Assembly (NCBI RefSeq): GCF_900109555.1
Contig: NZ_FNZV01000003.1
Coordinates: 186,001-250,000, forward strand
DNA from: Pacificibacter marinus
Lineage (GTDB): Bacteria > Pseudomonadota > Alphaproteobacteria > Rhodobacterales > Rhodobacteraceae
Length of the DNA stretch: 64,000 bases
Reading direction: 5' to 3'
The position numbers and the translations under genes are program-made. Shown here piece after piece: positions 55,025 through 64,000 of this stretch; position 1 is the first letter of the stretch; the number at the start of each line of letters is the position of its first letter. Under the pieces are notes generated by a model. The model searched no databases, was not told the DNA's origin, and saw only the letters and a list, made by a program, of their open reading frames with translations.

Positions 55025-55879
55025 TTAAAACCATTGCCCCGGCTCCATCAGCCCCAGATCAAGCAATTGTTGCGAGTGCCAATCAAATGGCACGGAATTG
55101 TGCCAACGAAAGGTGTCGATATCAAAGGATGAACCCGCGTTTTCTTTTAGCGCCTTAGCTGTGCGAAAGCTGCCAATAGCTGCAGTGATATTGTGATGCC
55201 ATGGGCAGGAATACGTGTTGTATTCTTCCATATTAAACGTGTGATCTTCGCGCAGCTCTAGACCTTTTTGGGATTTGAATATCGCGATCCGATCAATACG
55301 GCGACGTGCGATAGGCATATGTTCCTCAAACCGCCACCGCAGCCCACCAAAGAAATCAAGCTGGCGTTCTTTAGGGGCATCTGCCCGCTGCAAAGCATAA
55401 TAGCCCGATTTGTCTAAATACGCAGTCTCAATGGACACGCCGTTTGGATGCTCATGTAGATCGCCCGCGTACAGATCAACCACATAGGTCAACATGCTGT
55501 CGCGGCGCTCTTCGGTGTGAAATGCCAGCATATCGCCGACTGAGCGGGTTTCGCAAAACGGGTAGAATAGATATTCGGCGTTGTAACAATAGTACATCCA
55601 AATATCGGGGGCTGCGGCGATCAGTGCATTGATCGCCTGTGTCAGCATCTGCGGGGCGCGGGTGTTATAGGTGATGCGATGAGTTTTTAGTTCAATGGGT
55701 TTTGGCAGGGTCACATCGTCGGGCGCGAACAAGATCACCGATTTAAACCCCAATGACAGATGGTGGCGCACGCAGGTGTCCACCTCAGTCGGGTCTTCGG
55801 CAAAAATGATCGCAATTGGCCCTTTGGCCAGCGCATCTTTGCCGTCTTTTAAAAAGGTTTCTAAGCTGTCAAAGCGCAT
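55025..55879 (-). CDS. Glycosyltransferase-like protein, unassigned
   Basis: A 284-residue soluble protein whose start (PIAIIFAEDPTEVDTCVRHHLSLGFKSVILFAPDD) looks like the Rossmann-type nucleotide-sugar opening of family 2/92-type glycosyltransferases, with a WMYYCYNAEYLFYPF segment and a late DHTFNMEEYNTYSCPWHHN stretch. The acceptor and sugar are unknown. The start at 55879 has GGAGA 5 bases upstream; the frame is open to 55900. It is divergent from miaB. Confidence 0.6.
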   Translation of the reverse strand: MRFDSLETFLKDGKDALAKGPIAIIFAEDPTEVDTCVRHHLSLGFKSVILFAPDDVTLPKPIELKTHRITYNTRAPQMLTQAINALIAAAPDIWMYYCYNAEYLFYPFCETRSVGDMLAFHTEERRDSMLTYVVDLYAGDLHEHPNGVSIETAYLDKSGYYALQRADAPKERQLDFFGGLRWRFEEHMPIARRRIDRIAIFKSQKGLELREDHTFNMEEYNTYSCPWHHNITAAIGSFRTAKALKENAGSSFDIDTFRWHNSVPFDWHSQQLLDLGLMEPGQWF

Positions 55880-56114
55880 GGGGTCTCCTGAACACTGCAT
55901 TCAGTGTTTCTGTTCGTGATAAAAAAGCCATGAAGACCGGCAGATTGCAAGCGCTGTGGACACAATCTTGGTGCAAGACTGGGGCAATCTGCCCCCTATT
56001 TCGCGCCTGCGCCGTTTATCGCCTGAGTTGGTTATGTGCTGTGGATTGCAAGCTGCTTTGGTATTGTGTAGCAAGGCGCTTCAAAAGCACCCTTTCAACG
56101 CACGGAATTCTGGC

Positions 56115-57476
56115 ATGGCTGACACAAAGTCTGATACAAAAGCTGAAGTAAAAAAGCTGTTCGTTAAGACGTACGGCTGCCAAATGAACGTTTACGATTC
56201 CGAGCGTATGGTCGAGGCATTGGGTGGGTCTGGCTATGTCGAAGTGAGCAGCCCTGAAGAAGCTGATATGATTTTGCTGAACACCTGTCACATCCGTGAA
56301 AAAGCGGCTGAAAAGGTGTATTCCGATCTGGGGCGTTTTAAAGATATCAAGCTGGCGAACCCGAATTTGAAGGTTGGCGTGGCGGGCTGTGTTGCGCAGG
56401 CCGAGGGCGAAGAAATCATCCGCCGTCAGCCTATGGTCGATCTTGTTGTCGGCTCGCAAGCTTATCATCGTCTGCCCGAACTTGAGGCAAAGGTGGGCAA
56501 CGGCGTGACAGCTGTTGATACCGATTTCCCTGAAGTTGATAAATTCACTGCCATGCCCAATCGGCCCAAAGCGCGGCGTGCGCCAGCGGCGTTTTTGACG
56601 GTGCAAGAAGGCTGTGACAAATTCTGTGCATTCTGTGTCGTGCCTTATACACGTGGCGCCGAAGTGTCACGCCCTGCCGACCGTGTCTTGCGTGAAGCGC
56701 AAGATCTTGTTGAGCGTGGTGTGCGCGAAATTACCCTTTTGGGCCAGAATGTTAATGCCTATCACGGGCAGGCCACCGGTGGTTCGAAAGACACGTGGGG
56801 CTTGGCGCAGCTCATCCGTAAATTGGCTGAAGTGGACGGATTGGAACGTATCCGGTTCACCACATCACACCCCAATGACATGGAAGACGATCTGATCGCA
56901 GCCCATGGCGACTGTGCGAAATTAATGCCCTATTTGCACCTGCCTGTGCAATCTGGGTCGAACAAAATTCTCAAAGCGATGAACCGCAAGCACACAGCTG
57001 AGCAATACATCGAACTGATGAAACGCATGCGCGCGGCGCGCCCTGATATGGCGCTGTCTGGTGATTTTATTGTCGGCTTCCCCGGTGAGACAGAACAAGA
57101 TTTTGAAGACACCATGGCACTGGTGCGCGAAGTGAAATATGCATCAGCCTATTCTTTCAAATACTCACCGCGCCCTGGTACACCAGCGGCTGAAAAAGAC
57201 GGCAAAATGGTCGACCACGCTGTGGCTATGGATCGTTTGCACCGTCTGCAGGCGTTGATTTCAGAGCAACAATATGCGTTTCAAGAAAGCATGGTTGGCC
57301 GCGATGTTTCTGTGTTGTTCGAGAAAAAAGGCCGCCAAGAGGGGCAGATGATCGGCAAGTCCGAATATCTTCACGCGGTGCATGCCTCTGTTGAAGGTGT
57401 CAATATTGGTGACATCCGGCGCGTGAGAATCACCCAAAGCAAAACGAACTCGCTTGAAGGTCAATTGATTGACTGA
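56115..57476 (+). CDS. miaB: tRNA-2-methylthio-N6-dimethylallyladenosine synthase, MiaB
   Basis: Radical-SAM methylthiotransferase acting at position 37 of tRNAs reading U-starting codons. A 453-residue protein with the N-terminal auxiliary cluster ligands Cys22, Cys58 and Cys92 and the radical-SAM cluster Cys167, Cys171, Cys174 (GCDKFCAFC); a C-terminal TRAM domain with [13 protein letters not shown] ends it. The start at 56115 (ACGGA site) was chosen; the open frame to 55956 lies in leader sequence. It begins the conserved block towards phoH. Confidence 0.96.
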   Translation: MADTKSDTKAEVKKLFVKTYGCQMNVYDSERMVEALGGSGYVEVSSPEEADMILLNTCHIREKAAEKVYSDLGRFKDIKLANPNLKVGVAGCVAQAEGEEIIRRQPMVDLVVGSQAYHRLPELEAKVGNGVTAVDTDFPEVDKFTAMPNRPKARRAPAAFLTVQEGCDKFCAFCVVPYTRGAEVSRPADRVLREAQDLVERGVREITLLGQNVNAYHGQATGGSKDTWGLAQLIRKLAEVDGLERIRFTTSHPNDMEDDLIAAHGDCAKLMPYLHLPVQSGSNKILKAMNRKHTAEQYIELMKRMRAARPDMALSGDFIVGFPGETEQDFEDTMALVREVKYASAYSFKYSPRPGTPAAEKDGKMVDHAVAMDRLHRLQALISEQQYAFQESMVGRDVSVLFEKKGRQEGQMIGKSEYLHAVHASVEGVNIGDIRRVRITQSKTNSLEGQLID

Positions 57477-57734
57477 TTTGTTATTTGGTAACGCCTGAGT
57501 CTAAATATAGGCCGCGCCATTTAAAAATATCCATGTGCTTTACGTTGCGTCGACAAAGCGGCAATATTTGCGGTATCGTTTTCAATATGGGCACAATATA
57601 TGGTAATTTTTCTTCACAATGATGCGTAATTTGTTATGTATGCACCAAATTTGCGGGTACTACGCCGAAATGTTGATCTAGTCGATGCGTCGAGTGGGAA
57701 AGCCTGAAAAAGTTAATCAAAGGGGACTGAAGAC

Positions 57735-58298
57735 GTGACGAACGAACTTCTTTCTAAAGCACGAGCCACGCTTGCTGGCTCATTGGTTGCTGCTATGGCT
57801 TTTGCGGGCTCGGCGGCGCACGCGCAAACGATCTCTGGTGGCGAAAGCTATGAACCCACCATCTGGATCGATCCAGATGGGTGTGAGCACTGGGTGATGG
57901 ATGATGGTATTGAGGGCTATATGGACCTTAAAGTTGACCGTCAGGGCATGCCCACGTGCCATCCCGTTCAAACGTGTGCTGTGATGAATTCAGATCAGCT
58001 TTTCGGGACAGGACGGTCTGCTATTTCTGCGACAGGTCGCAAACATTTGGCTGACTTTTTTGCAACGGCAGGGGCGACAGCCTACACGATCATAGGTCAC
58101 ACAGACAGTCGTGGCTCTGATGAATACAACATGAAACTTAGCGCCAACCGTGCCAATACTGTTGCAGGAATCGCAAAGCAAGCTGGCGTGCGGGTTGCTG
58201 ATGTGCGTGGCTACGGCGAGCGTATGCCAATCGCATCCAACGCAACGGCCGCTGGTATGCAAAAGAACCGCCGCGTCGAAATCATTTGTATCAAATAA
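57735..58298 (+). CDS. OmpA-family protein with Cys-rich N-terminal module
   Basis: A 187-residue exported protein starting with GTG (57735) and with a signal peptide ending near AAHA. Residues about 43-75 form a module IWIDPDGCEHWVMDDGIEGY...VDRQGMPTC. Residues about 85-187 are an OmpA-like peptidoglycan-binding domain with TIIGHTDSRGSDEYNMKLS and the GYGERMPIASNAT end. It probably anchors in the periplasm or outer membrane. The next gene encodes a lipoprotein with the same module; the pair is inserted between miaB and phoH. Confidence 0.85.
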   Translation: MTNELLSKARATLAGSLVAAMAFAGSAAHAQTISGGESYEPTIWIDPDGCEHWVMDDGIEGYMDLKVDRQGMPTCHPVQTCAVMNSDQLFGTGRSAISATGRKHLADFFATAGATAYTIIGHTDSRGSDEYNMKLSANRANTVAGIAKQAGVRVADVRGYGERMPIASNATAAGMQKNRRVEIICIK

Positions 58299-58309
58299 GG
58301 AGCGAACGC

Positions 58310-58639
58310 ATGAAAGCTATTAAAGGCATTGCCATTCTGTCTGTCGCTGTTTCTTTGTCTGCCTGTGAAACTGGCCTAACTGAGCTCGCGAGTGGTAATA
58401 AGCGCGACAAAACAGTCGATCGGGGTTTTGACTCAAAGCATTTGTCCACGCTGCAAGCTGGAATTTGGATTGATCCCATTGGGTGCGATCACTGGATTAT
58501 TGACGATGGGGTTGAGGGCTATCTATCTCCTCGTGTTGATAAATACGGTAAGCCTGTGTGTTCTGGTTCGGCCGCGCCAAGCACAGCAATTGGTGATTTT
58601 AAAGAGGGCGGTTCAAGCCTTTTTGGTGACCCTGTCTAA
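58310..58639 (+). CDS. Small lipoprotein with the same Cys-rich module as its OmpA-like neighbour
   Basis: A 109-residue lipoprotein: signal peptide with lipobox LSAC (Cys about residue 20) followed by a Glu, so outer-membrane sorting is likely. Residues about 52-84 contain IWIDPIGCDHWIIDDGVEGY and VDKYGKPVC, aligned position by position with the OmpA-like neighbour. It begins 11 bases after the neighbour stop with an AAGGAG site, so the two form one operon. No known domain name fits the module. Confidence 0.72.
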   Translation: MKAIKGIAILSVAVSLSACETGLTELASGNKRDKTVDRGFDSKHLSTLQAGIWIDPIGCDHWIIDDGVEGYLSPRVDKYGKPVCSGSAAPSTAIGDFKEGGSSLFGDPV

Positions 58640-58660
58640 GCGCACCGATTGTACTATTCT

Positions 58661-58690
58661 AAAAGCCGCTCAGTTTTGGGCGGCTTTTTT
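58661..58690 (+). terminator. Intrinsic terminator of the OmpA/lipoprotein operon
   Basis: 9-bp stem AAAAGCCGC/GCGGCTTTT with a short loop and a T-run, 22 bases after the lipoprotein stop. Confidence 0.88.
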
Positions 58691-58831
58691 GGTGGCGTAA
58701 TGCTGTGCAAACTTGTGCGCAGGGTTGCGCCTATTTCTGCTTGCTGGTGGAATCTTGCGGATCACGTCTTGCGTCCGTCACAATCCCTTGGCACCCTCTA
58801 CATATAGACATATGACGAGTCGGAGACACAT

Positions 58832-59875
58832 TTGGCCACCACCGAGCTTTCCCCCCCGCTGATGCAAGATAACGGTCACGAAACTCTGTTAGAGTTTGAT
58901 GACAATAGATCTCTTATAGATCTTTGCGGTGAATATGATCGTAACCTGGCACAGATTGAAACCAATCTTTCCGTACAAATTGTGCGACGCGGAAATATTT
59001 TGGCTGTGATGGGCGATGTTGAACCTCGCGCACTGGCATGTTCGACGTTAACCGAATTGTATCTCAAGCTGGATGCGGGGCGCGACATCGACGAGGGCGA
59101 AATTGCTGGCACCATTCGCATGGGAAAAAGCGTTAAAGGTCGAAGCAGCAAAGCCGAAGCACGTCGCGGTGATGGCGCTTTCCCTGCGGATCAAATCGAA
59201 ATGTTCAAAGGCTCAGGCTCTGAAATCAAGACCCGTAAAAAAACCATCGAGCCGCGCACTGAGGCACAAAAGGCGTATGTGGAGAGTCTGTTCAAAAGCG
59301 AGTTGGCCTTTGGCATCGGGCCTGCTGGTACGGGCAAAACATACCTCGCGGTAGCTGTGGGGGTGAACATGTTCATCAACGGGCATGTCGATAAGATTAT
59401 CTTATCGCGCCCTGCTGTGGAAGCGGGCGAGCGTTTGGGTTTTTTGCCCGGTGATATGGGGGAAAAAGTCGATCCCTATATGCAACCGCTTTACGATGCT
59501 TTGAATGACTTTTTGCCAGCCAAACTGGTGAGCAAGCTCAAAGAAGAAAAAACCATCGAAATTGCACCTTTGGCATTTATGCGTGGGCGCACACTTAGTC
59601 GCGCTTTTGTGGTGTTGGACGAGGCGCAAAACGCCACAACCATGCAGATGAAGATGTTTTTAACCCGCTTGGGCGAAGGCTCGCGCATGGTGATCACTGG
59701 CGATCGCACTCAAATCGATTTGCCGCGCGGCGTGCCATCGGGTCTGCGTGATGCCGAACGGATTTTGGCGGGTGTTAAAAACGTGGACTTTAATTATTTC
59801 ACCTCAAAAGATGTTGTGCGTCATGCGCTTGTGGCCGCCATCATTGAAGCCTATGAGGCTGACGAGGCCAAGTGA
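58832..59875 (+). CDS. phoH: PhoH-family ATPase (PhoH-like)
   Basis: A 347-residue cytoplasmic ATPase: N-terminal KH-like part, then a P-loop GPAGTGKTYLA near residue 170 and the DEAQNATT Walker B. The PhoH-like branch next to ybeY is tied to RNA metabolism and ribosome quality. The start is a TTG at 58832, with GGAGA 7 bases upstream; the first in-frame ATG at 58862 is possible but lacks a good site. It opens the conserved phoH-ybeY-corC-lnt block. Confidence 0.93.
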   Translation: MATTELSPPLMQDNGHETLLEFDDNRSLIDLCGEYDRNLAQIETNLSVQIVRRGNILAVMGDVEPRALACSTLTELYLKLDAGRDIDEGEIAGTIRMGKSVKGRSSKAEARRGDGAFPADQIEMFKGSGSEIKTRKKTIEPRTEAQKAYVESLFKSELAFGIGPAGTGKTYLAVAVGVNMFINGHVDKIILSRPAVEAGERLGFLPGDMGEKVDPYMQPLYDALNDFLPAKLVSKLKEEKTIEIAPLAFMRGRTLSRAFVVLDEAQNATTMQMKMFLTRLGEGSRMVITGDRTQIDLPRGVPSGLRDAERILAGVKNVDFNYFTSKDVVRHALVAAIIEAYEADEAK

Positions 59876-59946
59876 GGGCATCTGCCTTTTCGTGTGCCTT
59901 GTATGTTTGGTGCGATTTTGAGTTTTGAAAGCGGGCGTTGAGCGCG

Positions 59947-60438
59947 ATGCAAATTGACATTGATATTACGGACCCGCGGTGGGCTAACCTTGGGTTGGCG
60001 GCTATTGCCGAGACCGCGATGGGGGCTGTTCTGGGGCGACTTGGCCTTGATGCGGATGACTGCGAAGTTTCCATTCTTGGGTGTGATGACACTCGGATCA
60101 AAGAGTTGAACGCCGATTTTCGCGAAAAAGACAAAGCCACTAATGTGCTGTCATGGCCGGCTGAGGAACGTGGTGCAGGTGAGGGTCAAGTGCCCGATCT
60201 GCCCGCGCCGGATGTGTTCGGCGCAATTGAGCTTGGCGATATCGCTATATCTTACGACACTTGCGCGACCGAAGCCGCCGCGGCACTAAAGCCATTAGAG
60301 CATCATGTGACCCATTTGGTTATTCATGGTTTGTTACATTTGCTTGGATATGATCACATAAATGATGCAGATGCGGCGTTAATGGAAGCGCTTGAAACAG
60401 AACTACTTGAAACTATGGGTATCCCTGACCCATATTAA
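59947..60438 (+). CDS. ybeY: Endoribonuclease YbeY
   Basis: A 163-residue zinc-dependent endoribonuclease required for 16S rRNA 3' maturation and ribosome quality control. The metal site HGLLHLLGYDH is near residue 128, with LNADFREKDKATNVLSW before it. It starts at the ATG at 59947, 3 codons after a TTG that has no ribosome site. It is next to phoH, as in most Proteobacteria. Confidence 0.93.
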   Translation: MQIDIDITDPRWANLGLAAIAETAMGAVLGRLGLDADDCEVSILGCDDTRIKELNADFREKDKATNVLSWPAEERGAGEGQVPDLPAPDVFGAIELGDIAISYDTCATEAAAALKPLEHHVTHLVIHGLLHLLGYDHINDADAALMEALETELLETMGIPDPY

Positions 60439-60479
60439 GGGTCTTAGCCGCATTTCGGCTGTAAATTTGGAAAGGACGC

Positions 60480-61466
60480 ATGGGCGACACCGAGCCTGGG
60501 TCTTCTACGGCAGCGCAAAGCGCGCGCCCAGACCCCAAGAGAGCCTCAGATATGAGCCTCTCCCCGAACGACACGAGCCACGGCTCTGAGAAAACTGCCT
60601 CCAAACCGAGCTGGTTTGCACGCGCGTTTTCTGTTTTCTCACCGCAAATGCCTGCGGTCACGCCTGTGATCGGCACCCCAGAACCCAGCGTTCCTGTTGA
60701 ACGCCCTGGCATGATGAACCTGCGATCTATGCGGGTTGATGATGTGGCTGTGCCCAAAGCTGAAATCACGGCTGTGCCAGCAGACATTGAAAAAGACGAT
60801 TTGGTTAAAGTGTTCCGTGAAAGCGGCAACACACGGCTGCCTGTTTACAACGGCACGCTGGACACACCTATCGGGCTTATTCACCTCAAAGATTTCGCGC
60901 TTCATCACGGGTTCAACGCCAAAGGCGAGCCATTCAATCTTGAAAAAATGCTACGCCCTTTGATCTTTGCGCCGCCCTCAATGCCCATCGGGGTGCTTTT
61001 GACCAAAATGCAAACTGACCGTATGCACATGGCTTTGGTTATTGATGAATACGGCGGCGTTGATGGTTTGGTGACGCTCGAAGATTTGGTCGAGCAAGTG
61101 ATCGGCGAGATCGAAGATGAACACGACATCGAAGAAGACGTGTTTTGGACTCTTGTCGAAGATGGCATTTACATTGCCCAAGCGCGCACGCCGTTGGATG
61201 ATTTCGAAGACGAAATTGGTCTGCGCCTCACGCCTGATGATGCCGACGAAGAAATCGAAACGCTTGGCGGGCTTGTATTCTTGCTCACGGGGCGGGTGCC
61301 AGTGCGTGGCGAAGTGATCCCGCATCCCTCGGGTGCTGAATTCGAAATCATCGATGCCGATCCGCGTCGTATCAAACGCATTCGCGTGCGTTTGCCCAAT
61401 GCCGCACGCGCCCCCAAAACGTTGATGGGCGCATTGTCGTCTGCCATTGAAACGGCTTCGGCCTAA
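60480..61466 (+). CDS. corC: CBS-domain protein of the CorC/TlyC (hemolysin-like) family
   Basis: A 328-residue protein with a pair of CBS domains (about residues 75-205, with MVPKAEIT-type VAVPKAEITAVPAD and DEYGGVDGLVTLEDLVEQVIGEI) and a C-terminal CorC_HlyC domain (about 225-318). No membrane segment is seen, so it is the soluble CorC type. A role in Mg/Co balance or envelope biogenesis is inferred from the family. A GGAAAGGA site precedes the ATG. lnt follows after 2 bases. Confidence 0.87.
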   Translation: MGDTEPGSSTAAQSARPDPKRASDMSLSPNDTSHGSEKTASKPSWFARAFSVFSPQMPAVTPVIGTPEPSVPVERPGMMNLRSMRVDDVAVPKAEITAVPADIEKDDLVKVFRESGNTRLPVYNGTLDTPIGLIHLKDFALHHGFNAKGEPFNLEKMLRPLIFAPPSMPIGVLLTKMQTDRMHMALVIDEYGGVDGLVTLEDLVEQVIGEIEDEHDIEEDVFWTLVEDGIYIAQARTPLDDFEDEIGLRLTPDDADEEIETLGGLVFLLTGRVPVRGEVIPHPSGAEFEIIDADPRRIKRIRVRLPNAARAPKTLMGALSSAIETASA

Positions 61467-61468
61467 CG

Positions 61469-62968
61469 ATGTATACGGTGCAGCGTTTCAAGGCTGTCAT
61501 GTGTAAACCGCAGATGCGTGCGTTTATCGCGGGTATTATATGTGCCTTTGGCCAAGCACCGTGGCAATCTACGGTCTTGGCAGTGCTTGGATATGCTGTG
61601 GCGGCTGTGCTTTGGGCGCAGTCGTCCAGCCCGCGCAATGCGGCTCATGTAGGTTGGTTTTTCGGGCTCGGCACGTTTTTAATTTCTGTGTCATGGCTGG
61701 CAGAACCGTTCTTGGTCGAACCCGAACGCCATGCATGGATGATCCCCTTTGCCTTGGCTGGCATGGCGGGTGGTTTGGCTCTATTTTGGGCCTTGGCCTT
61801 TTATCTGTCCAAGCGGGTGAGGACGGGCCTTTGGGGGCTCGTGGCCTTTTGGGGGCTCGCTGAATTGGCGCGCGGTTATGTTTTAACGGGCTTTCCTTGG
61901 GCTTTGCCCGCCTATATTTGGCTCGATACTCCTGTGGCACAGATCGCGTCCTACATTGGGCCATATGGCCTGACGGCAATGACCTTTGGTTTGGCTGCCC
62001 TGTGCGCGCGGGCTTACCTGAAAAAAAGCTATGTGGCCGCTGCGTGGCCGATTGTTTATGTCTGCGCTATGGTCGGCAGCGGTGCATTTATCTTTGCGCA
62101 ACCTTTGCCTGCAGACACTGACCACACCTTGCGCATCGTACAACCCAATGCTGCACAGCATCTCAAGTGGGATCCTGCGTATATTCCGATCTTTTTTGAG
62201 CGCGCGCTTGATTTGTCTGCGCCCGAGGGGGCGGATTTAGTGATCTGGCCAGAAACCTCAGTCGCAGCACCGCTGTATGCCGCTCAGCCATATCTTGAAC
62301 AAATAGCAACCCGTTCAGCGCCAGTTCAAACTGTGGTCGGGTTGCAGCGCGTAGAAGGGTATCGTGGCTACAATTCGGCTGCCGTTATTGGCACTGGCGG
62401 CGCGGTGACGCAGATATATGACAAGCGCCATTTGGTGCCGTTTGGTGAATATATGCCCTTGCCAAACATCATGAACGCACTTGGTTTACGCAGTTTTACG
62501 GCGCAAGAAGGATACGGGTTTTCAGCAGGAACAGAGGCAGCACTGTTTGATTTTGGCCCATTGGGCAAAGCGCTGCCCTTAATTTGTTACGAGGCGATTT
62601 TTCCCCGCGACACCCGCAGTGAAACCCGCCCCGATTGGCTTTTACAGATCACCAATGACGCATGGTTTGGCAAGCTGTCTGGCCCGCAGCAAAGTCTGGC
62701 CCAAGCGCGGTTCCGCGCGATTGAATTGGGCCTGCCGATGGTGCGTGCGGCCAATACGGGCGTATCTGCTATCACAGATGCGCGCGGCACTGTGCGCGCG
62801 TTTATTCCTTTGGGCCAAGCGGGTGCTCTCAACGCTATTTTGCCGTCTGCCTTGCCACCCACGCTCTACGCTCGTTTGGGCGAACGCGGTGTTTTCGGTT
62901 TCTTAATCTTTGTTGCTGTATGTGCATGGTTGCTGCCCCTTAGGCGCATATTCCGAAAAACCGTTTGA
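61469..62968 (+). CDS. lnt: Apolipoprotein N-acyltransferase, Lnt
   Basis: Adds the third acyl chain to outer-membrane lipoproteins, in the inner membrane. A 499-residue protein with about seven N-terminal hydrophobic segments and a periplasmic nitrilase-like domain with the catalytic triad Glu262 (WPETS), Lys319 (DKRHLVPFGEYMP) and Cys373 (ICYEAIFP). It follows corC by 2 bases, so it is co-translated. The product also serves the lipoprotein encoded nearby. Confidence 0.95.
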   Translation: MYTVQRFKAVMCKPQMRAFIAGIICAFGQAPWQSTVLAVLGYAVAAVLWAQSSSPRNAAHVGWFFGLGTFLISVSWLAEPFLVEPERHAWMIPFALAGMAGGLALFWALAFYLSKRVRTGLWGLVAFWGLAELARGYVLTGFPWALPAYIWLDTPVAQIASYIGPYGLTAMTFGLAALCARAYLKKSYVAAAWPIVYVCAMVGSGAFIFAQPLPADTDHTLRIVQPNAAQHLKWDPAYIPIFFERALDLSAPEGADLVIWPETSVAAPLYAAQPYLEQIATRSAPVQTVVGLQRVEGYRGYNSAAVIGTGGAVTQIYDKRHLVPFGEYMPLPNIMNALGLRSFTAQEGYGFSAGTEAALFDFGPLGKALPLICYEAIFPRDTRSETRPDWLLQITNDAWFGKLSGPQQSLAQARFRAIELGLPMVRAANTGVSAITDARGTVRAFIPLGQAGALNAILPSALPPTLYARLGERGVFGFLIFVAVCAWLLPLRRIFRKTV

Positions 62969-63006
62969 CCCTGACAAGACCGAGCTATATCGCAACTGGA
63001 CATCGG

Positions 63007-63054
63007 CCCAACACAACGGCTTCCTGACGTGATGGGCGACATAAAACTGGAGCA
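63007..63054 (+). promoter_or_regulatory. SAM/SAH-type riboswitch of metK
   Basis: The metK leader matches the SAM/SAH riboswitch known from Rhodobacterales metK: P1 stem CCCA-a-CAC with GTG-a-TGGG, the conserved AACGGCTTCCTGAC core, and a 3' GGAGC that can pair with GCTTCC to form the pseudoknot. The GGAG is also the Shine-Dalgarno, 6 to 11 bases before the metK start, so ligand binding would block translation. I assigned this by recognising the sequence pattern, not by a model search. Confidence 0.85.
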
Positions 63055-63060
63055 CCACCC

Positions 63061-63984
63061 ATGTCTCGTAAAAATTATATTTTCACTTCGGAATCTGTTT
63101 CCGAAGGCCATCCCGATAAAGTGTGTGATCGCATTTCTGATGCTGTTCTGGATGCATTCCTAACCGAAGAACCCGAAGCGCGGGTTGCAGCAGAAACGTT
63201 TGCCACCACCGACCGCGTTGTTATTGGCGGCGAAGTTGGCCTGTCTGACCCCGAAAAACTCAAAGAGTATATGGGTAAGATTGATGGCATTGTGCGCGAT
63301 TGCGTGCGTGACATTGGCTATGAACAAGAGAAGTTCCATTGGAACACGCTCCAAGTGTCGAATTATCTGCATGAACAATCTGCGCATATCGCTCAAGGCG
63401 TTGATGCGTCTGGCGACAAAGATGAGGGCGCTGGCGATCAGGGCATCATGTTTGGCTATGCCACGCGCGAGACTGACGCGTTGATGCCTGCACCTGTGCA
63501 CTACGCCCATGCCATTTTGCGCCGTTTGGCCGAAGTGCGCAAAGATGGCACAGAACCACGCCTTGGCCCAGATGCGAAATCTCAGCTTTCTGTACAATAC
63601 CGTGACGGCAAACCTGTTGGTATTTCGTCCTTGGTTTTATCCACGCAGCATCTTGATGAGACAATGACTTCTGCGGACGTTCGCGATCTAATTACGCCAT
63701 ATATTCTGGATGTCCTGCCCGAAGGTTGGATCACGCCAGACACCATTTGGCACGTGAACCCGACTGGTAAATTCGTGATCGGTGGCCCCGATGGGGATGC
63801 CGGATTGACGGGCCGTAAAATTATCGTCGACACTTACGGTGGTGCGGCCCCACATGGTGGCGGCGCCTTTTCGGGCAAAGACCCAACCAAAGTGGACCGC
63901 TCGGCGGCTTACGCAGCACGGTATTTGGCGAAAAACGTCGTAGCGAACGGACTAACGGAAAGCGCAACCATGAAACGAGCCTAA
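63061..63984 (+). CDS. metK: S-adenosylmethionine synthetase, MetK, reading frame ends early
   Basis: Makes SAM from methionine and ATP in the cytoplasm. Homology is full from [20 protein letters not shown] to [19 protein letters not shown], covering the N-terminal and central domains with the ATP-binding [12 protein letters not shown] and the [10 protein letters not shown]-loop-like motif. After [14 protein letters not shown] the frame runs to KRA and stops at 63984, giving 307 residues, where the family has about 390. The missing part is the C-terminal domain. No other frame before the right edge of the window restores it. It is unclear whether this is a frameshift, an insertion or a sequence error at the edge. 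Confidence 0.9.
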   Translation: MSRKNYIFTSESVSEGHPDKVCDRISDAVLDAFLTEEPEARVAAETFATTDRVVIGGEVGLSDPEKLKEYMGKIDGIVRDCVRDIGYEQEKFHWNTLQVSNYLHEQSAHIAQGVDASGDKDEGAGDQGIMFGYATRETDALMPAPVHYAHAILRRLAEVRKDGTEPRLGPDAKSQLSVQYRDGKPVGISSLVLSTQHLDETMTSADVRDLITPYILDVLPEGWITPDTIWHVNPTGKFVIGGPDGDAGLTGRKIIVDTYGGAAPHGGGAFSGKDPTKVDRSAAYAARYLAKNVVANGLTESATMKRA

Positions 63985-64000
63985 AAAACCAGCGTGCCCA

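Overview
The window looks like a chromosomal segment from a marine Rhodobacterales bacterium (Roseobacter group; genus not determined). Supporting signs are a class I lysyl-tRNA synthetase, an irr/fabA/fabB/fabI neighbourhood, a miaB-phoH-ybeY-corC-lnt-metK neighbourhood, a SAM/SAH-type riboswitch in front of metK, a Rhizobium-style rhamnose ABC operon with a bifunctional aldolase-dehydrogenase, and a tripartite tricarboxylate transporter. No prophage, CRISPR array, rRNA operon or intact insertion sequence was found.

Layout. 1-11.6 kb: dacB (cut by the window edge), a TerB-like gene, lysS, a large beta-helix protein, a flavin-type PNPOx protein, a periplasmic rhodanese, then uvrB with a frameshifted Abi_C-type gene directly behind it, and an NDUFS4-type complex I subunit. 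11.6-13.2 kb: an arsR-acr3 arsenite unit. 13.2-21.1 kb: a seven-gene minus-strand operon (binding protein, two permeases, ATPase, double-domain glycerophosphodiesterase, LacI regulator, inositol-monophosphatase-like enzyme), probably for glycerophosphodiester uptake and breakdown. 21.3-24.6 kb: divergent katG/oxyR. 24.7-26.8 kb: tRNA-Arg(TCT), yaeQ and a MYG1-like gene. 26.8-33.9 kb: the most accessory-looking part, with a probable IS3 scrap, an RraA-like aldolase, tctCBA, a GntR regulator and a decayed tandem universal stress protein gene.

33.9-44.7 kb is a complete L-rhamnose system: rhaR-S-T-P-Q-M-K on the minus strand and rhaD-rhaI on the plus strand, separated by a control region carrying a helically phased array of TGATTG repeats. 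Import by RhaSTPQ, epimerisation by RhaM, isomerisation by RhaI, phosphorylation by RhaK, and cleavage plus lactaldehyde oxidation by RhaD would yield dihydroxyacetone phosphate and lactate. 44.7-48.8 kb holds an MFS pump, three alpha/beta hydrolases (one lacking its nucleophile) and a small drug/metabolite-type membrane protein.

49-64 kb is mostly core: fabI, a LysE exporter, fabB, a SpoIIAA-like gene on the opposite strand, fabA, irr, a Cys-rich protein, slyD, a glycosyltransferase-like gene, miaB, an OmpA/lipoprotein pair sharing a small Cys-rich module, phoH, ybeY, corC, lnt and metK. The metK reading frame stops early, near the right edge of the window.

The points most worth a second look are the G8-tract frameshift in the Abi_C gene, the shortened metK, the OmpA/lipoprotein shared module, the double glycerophosphodiesterase operon, and the phased operator array of the rhamnose locus.
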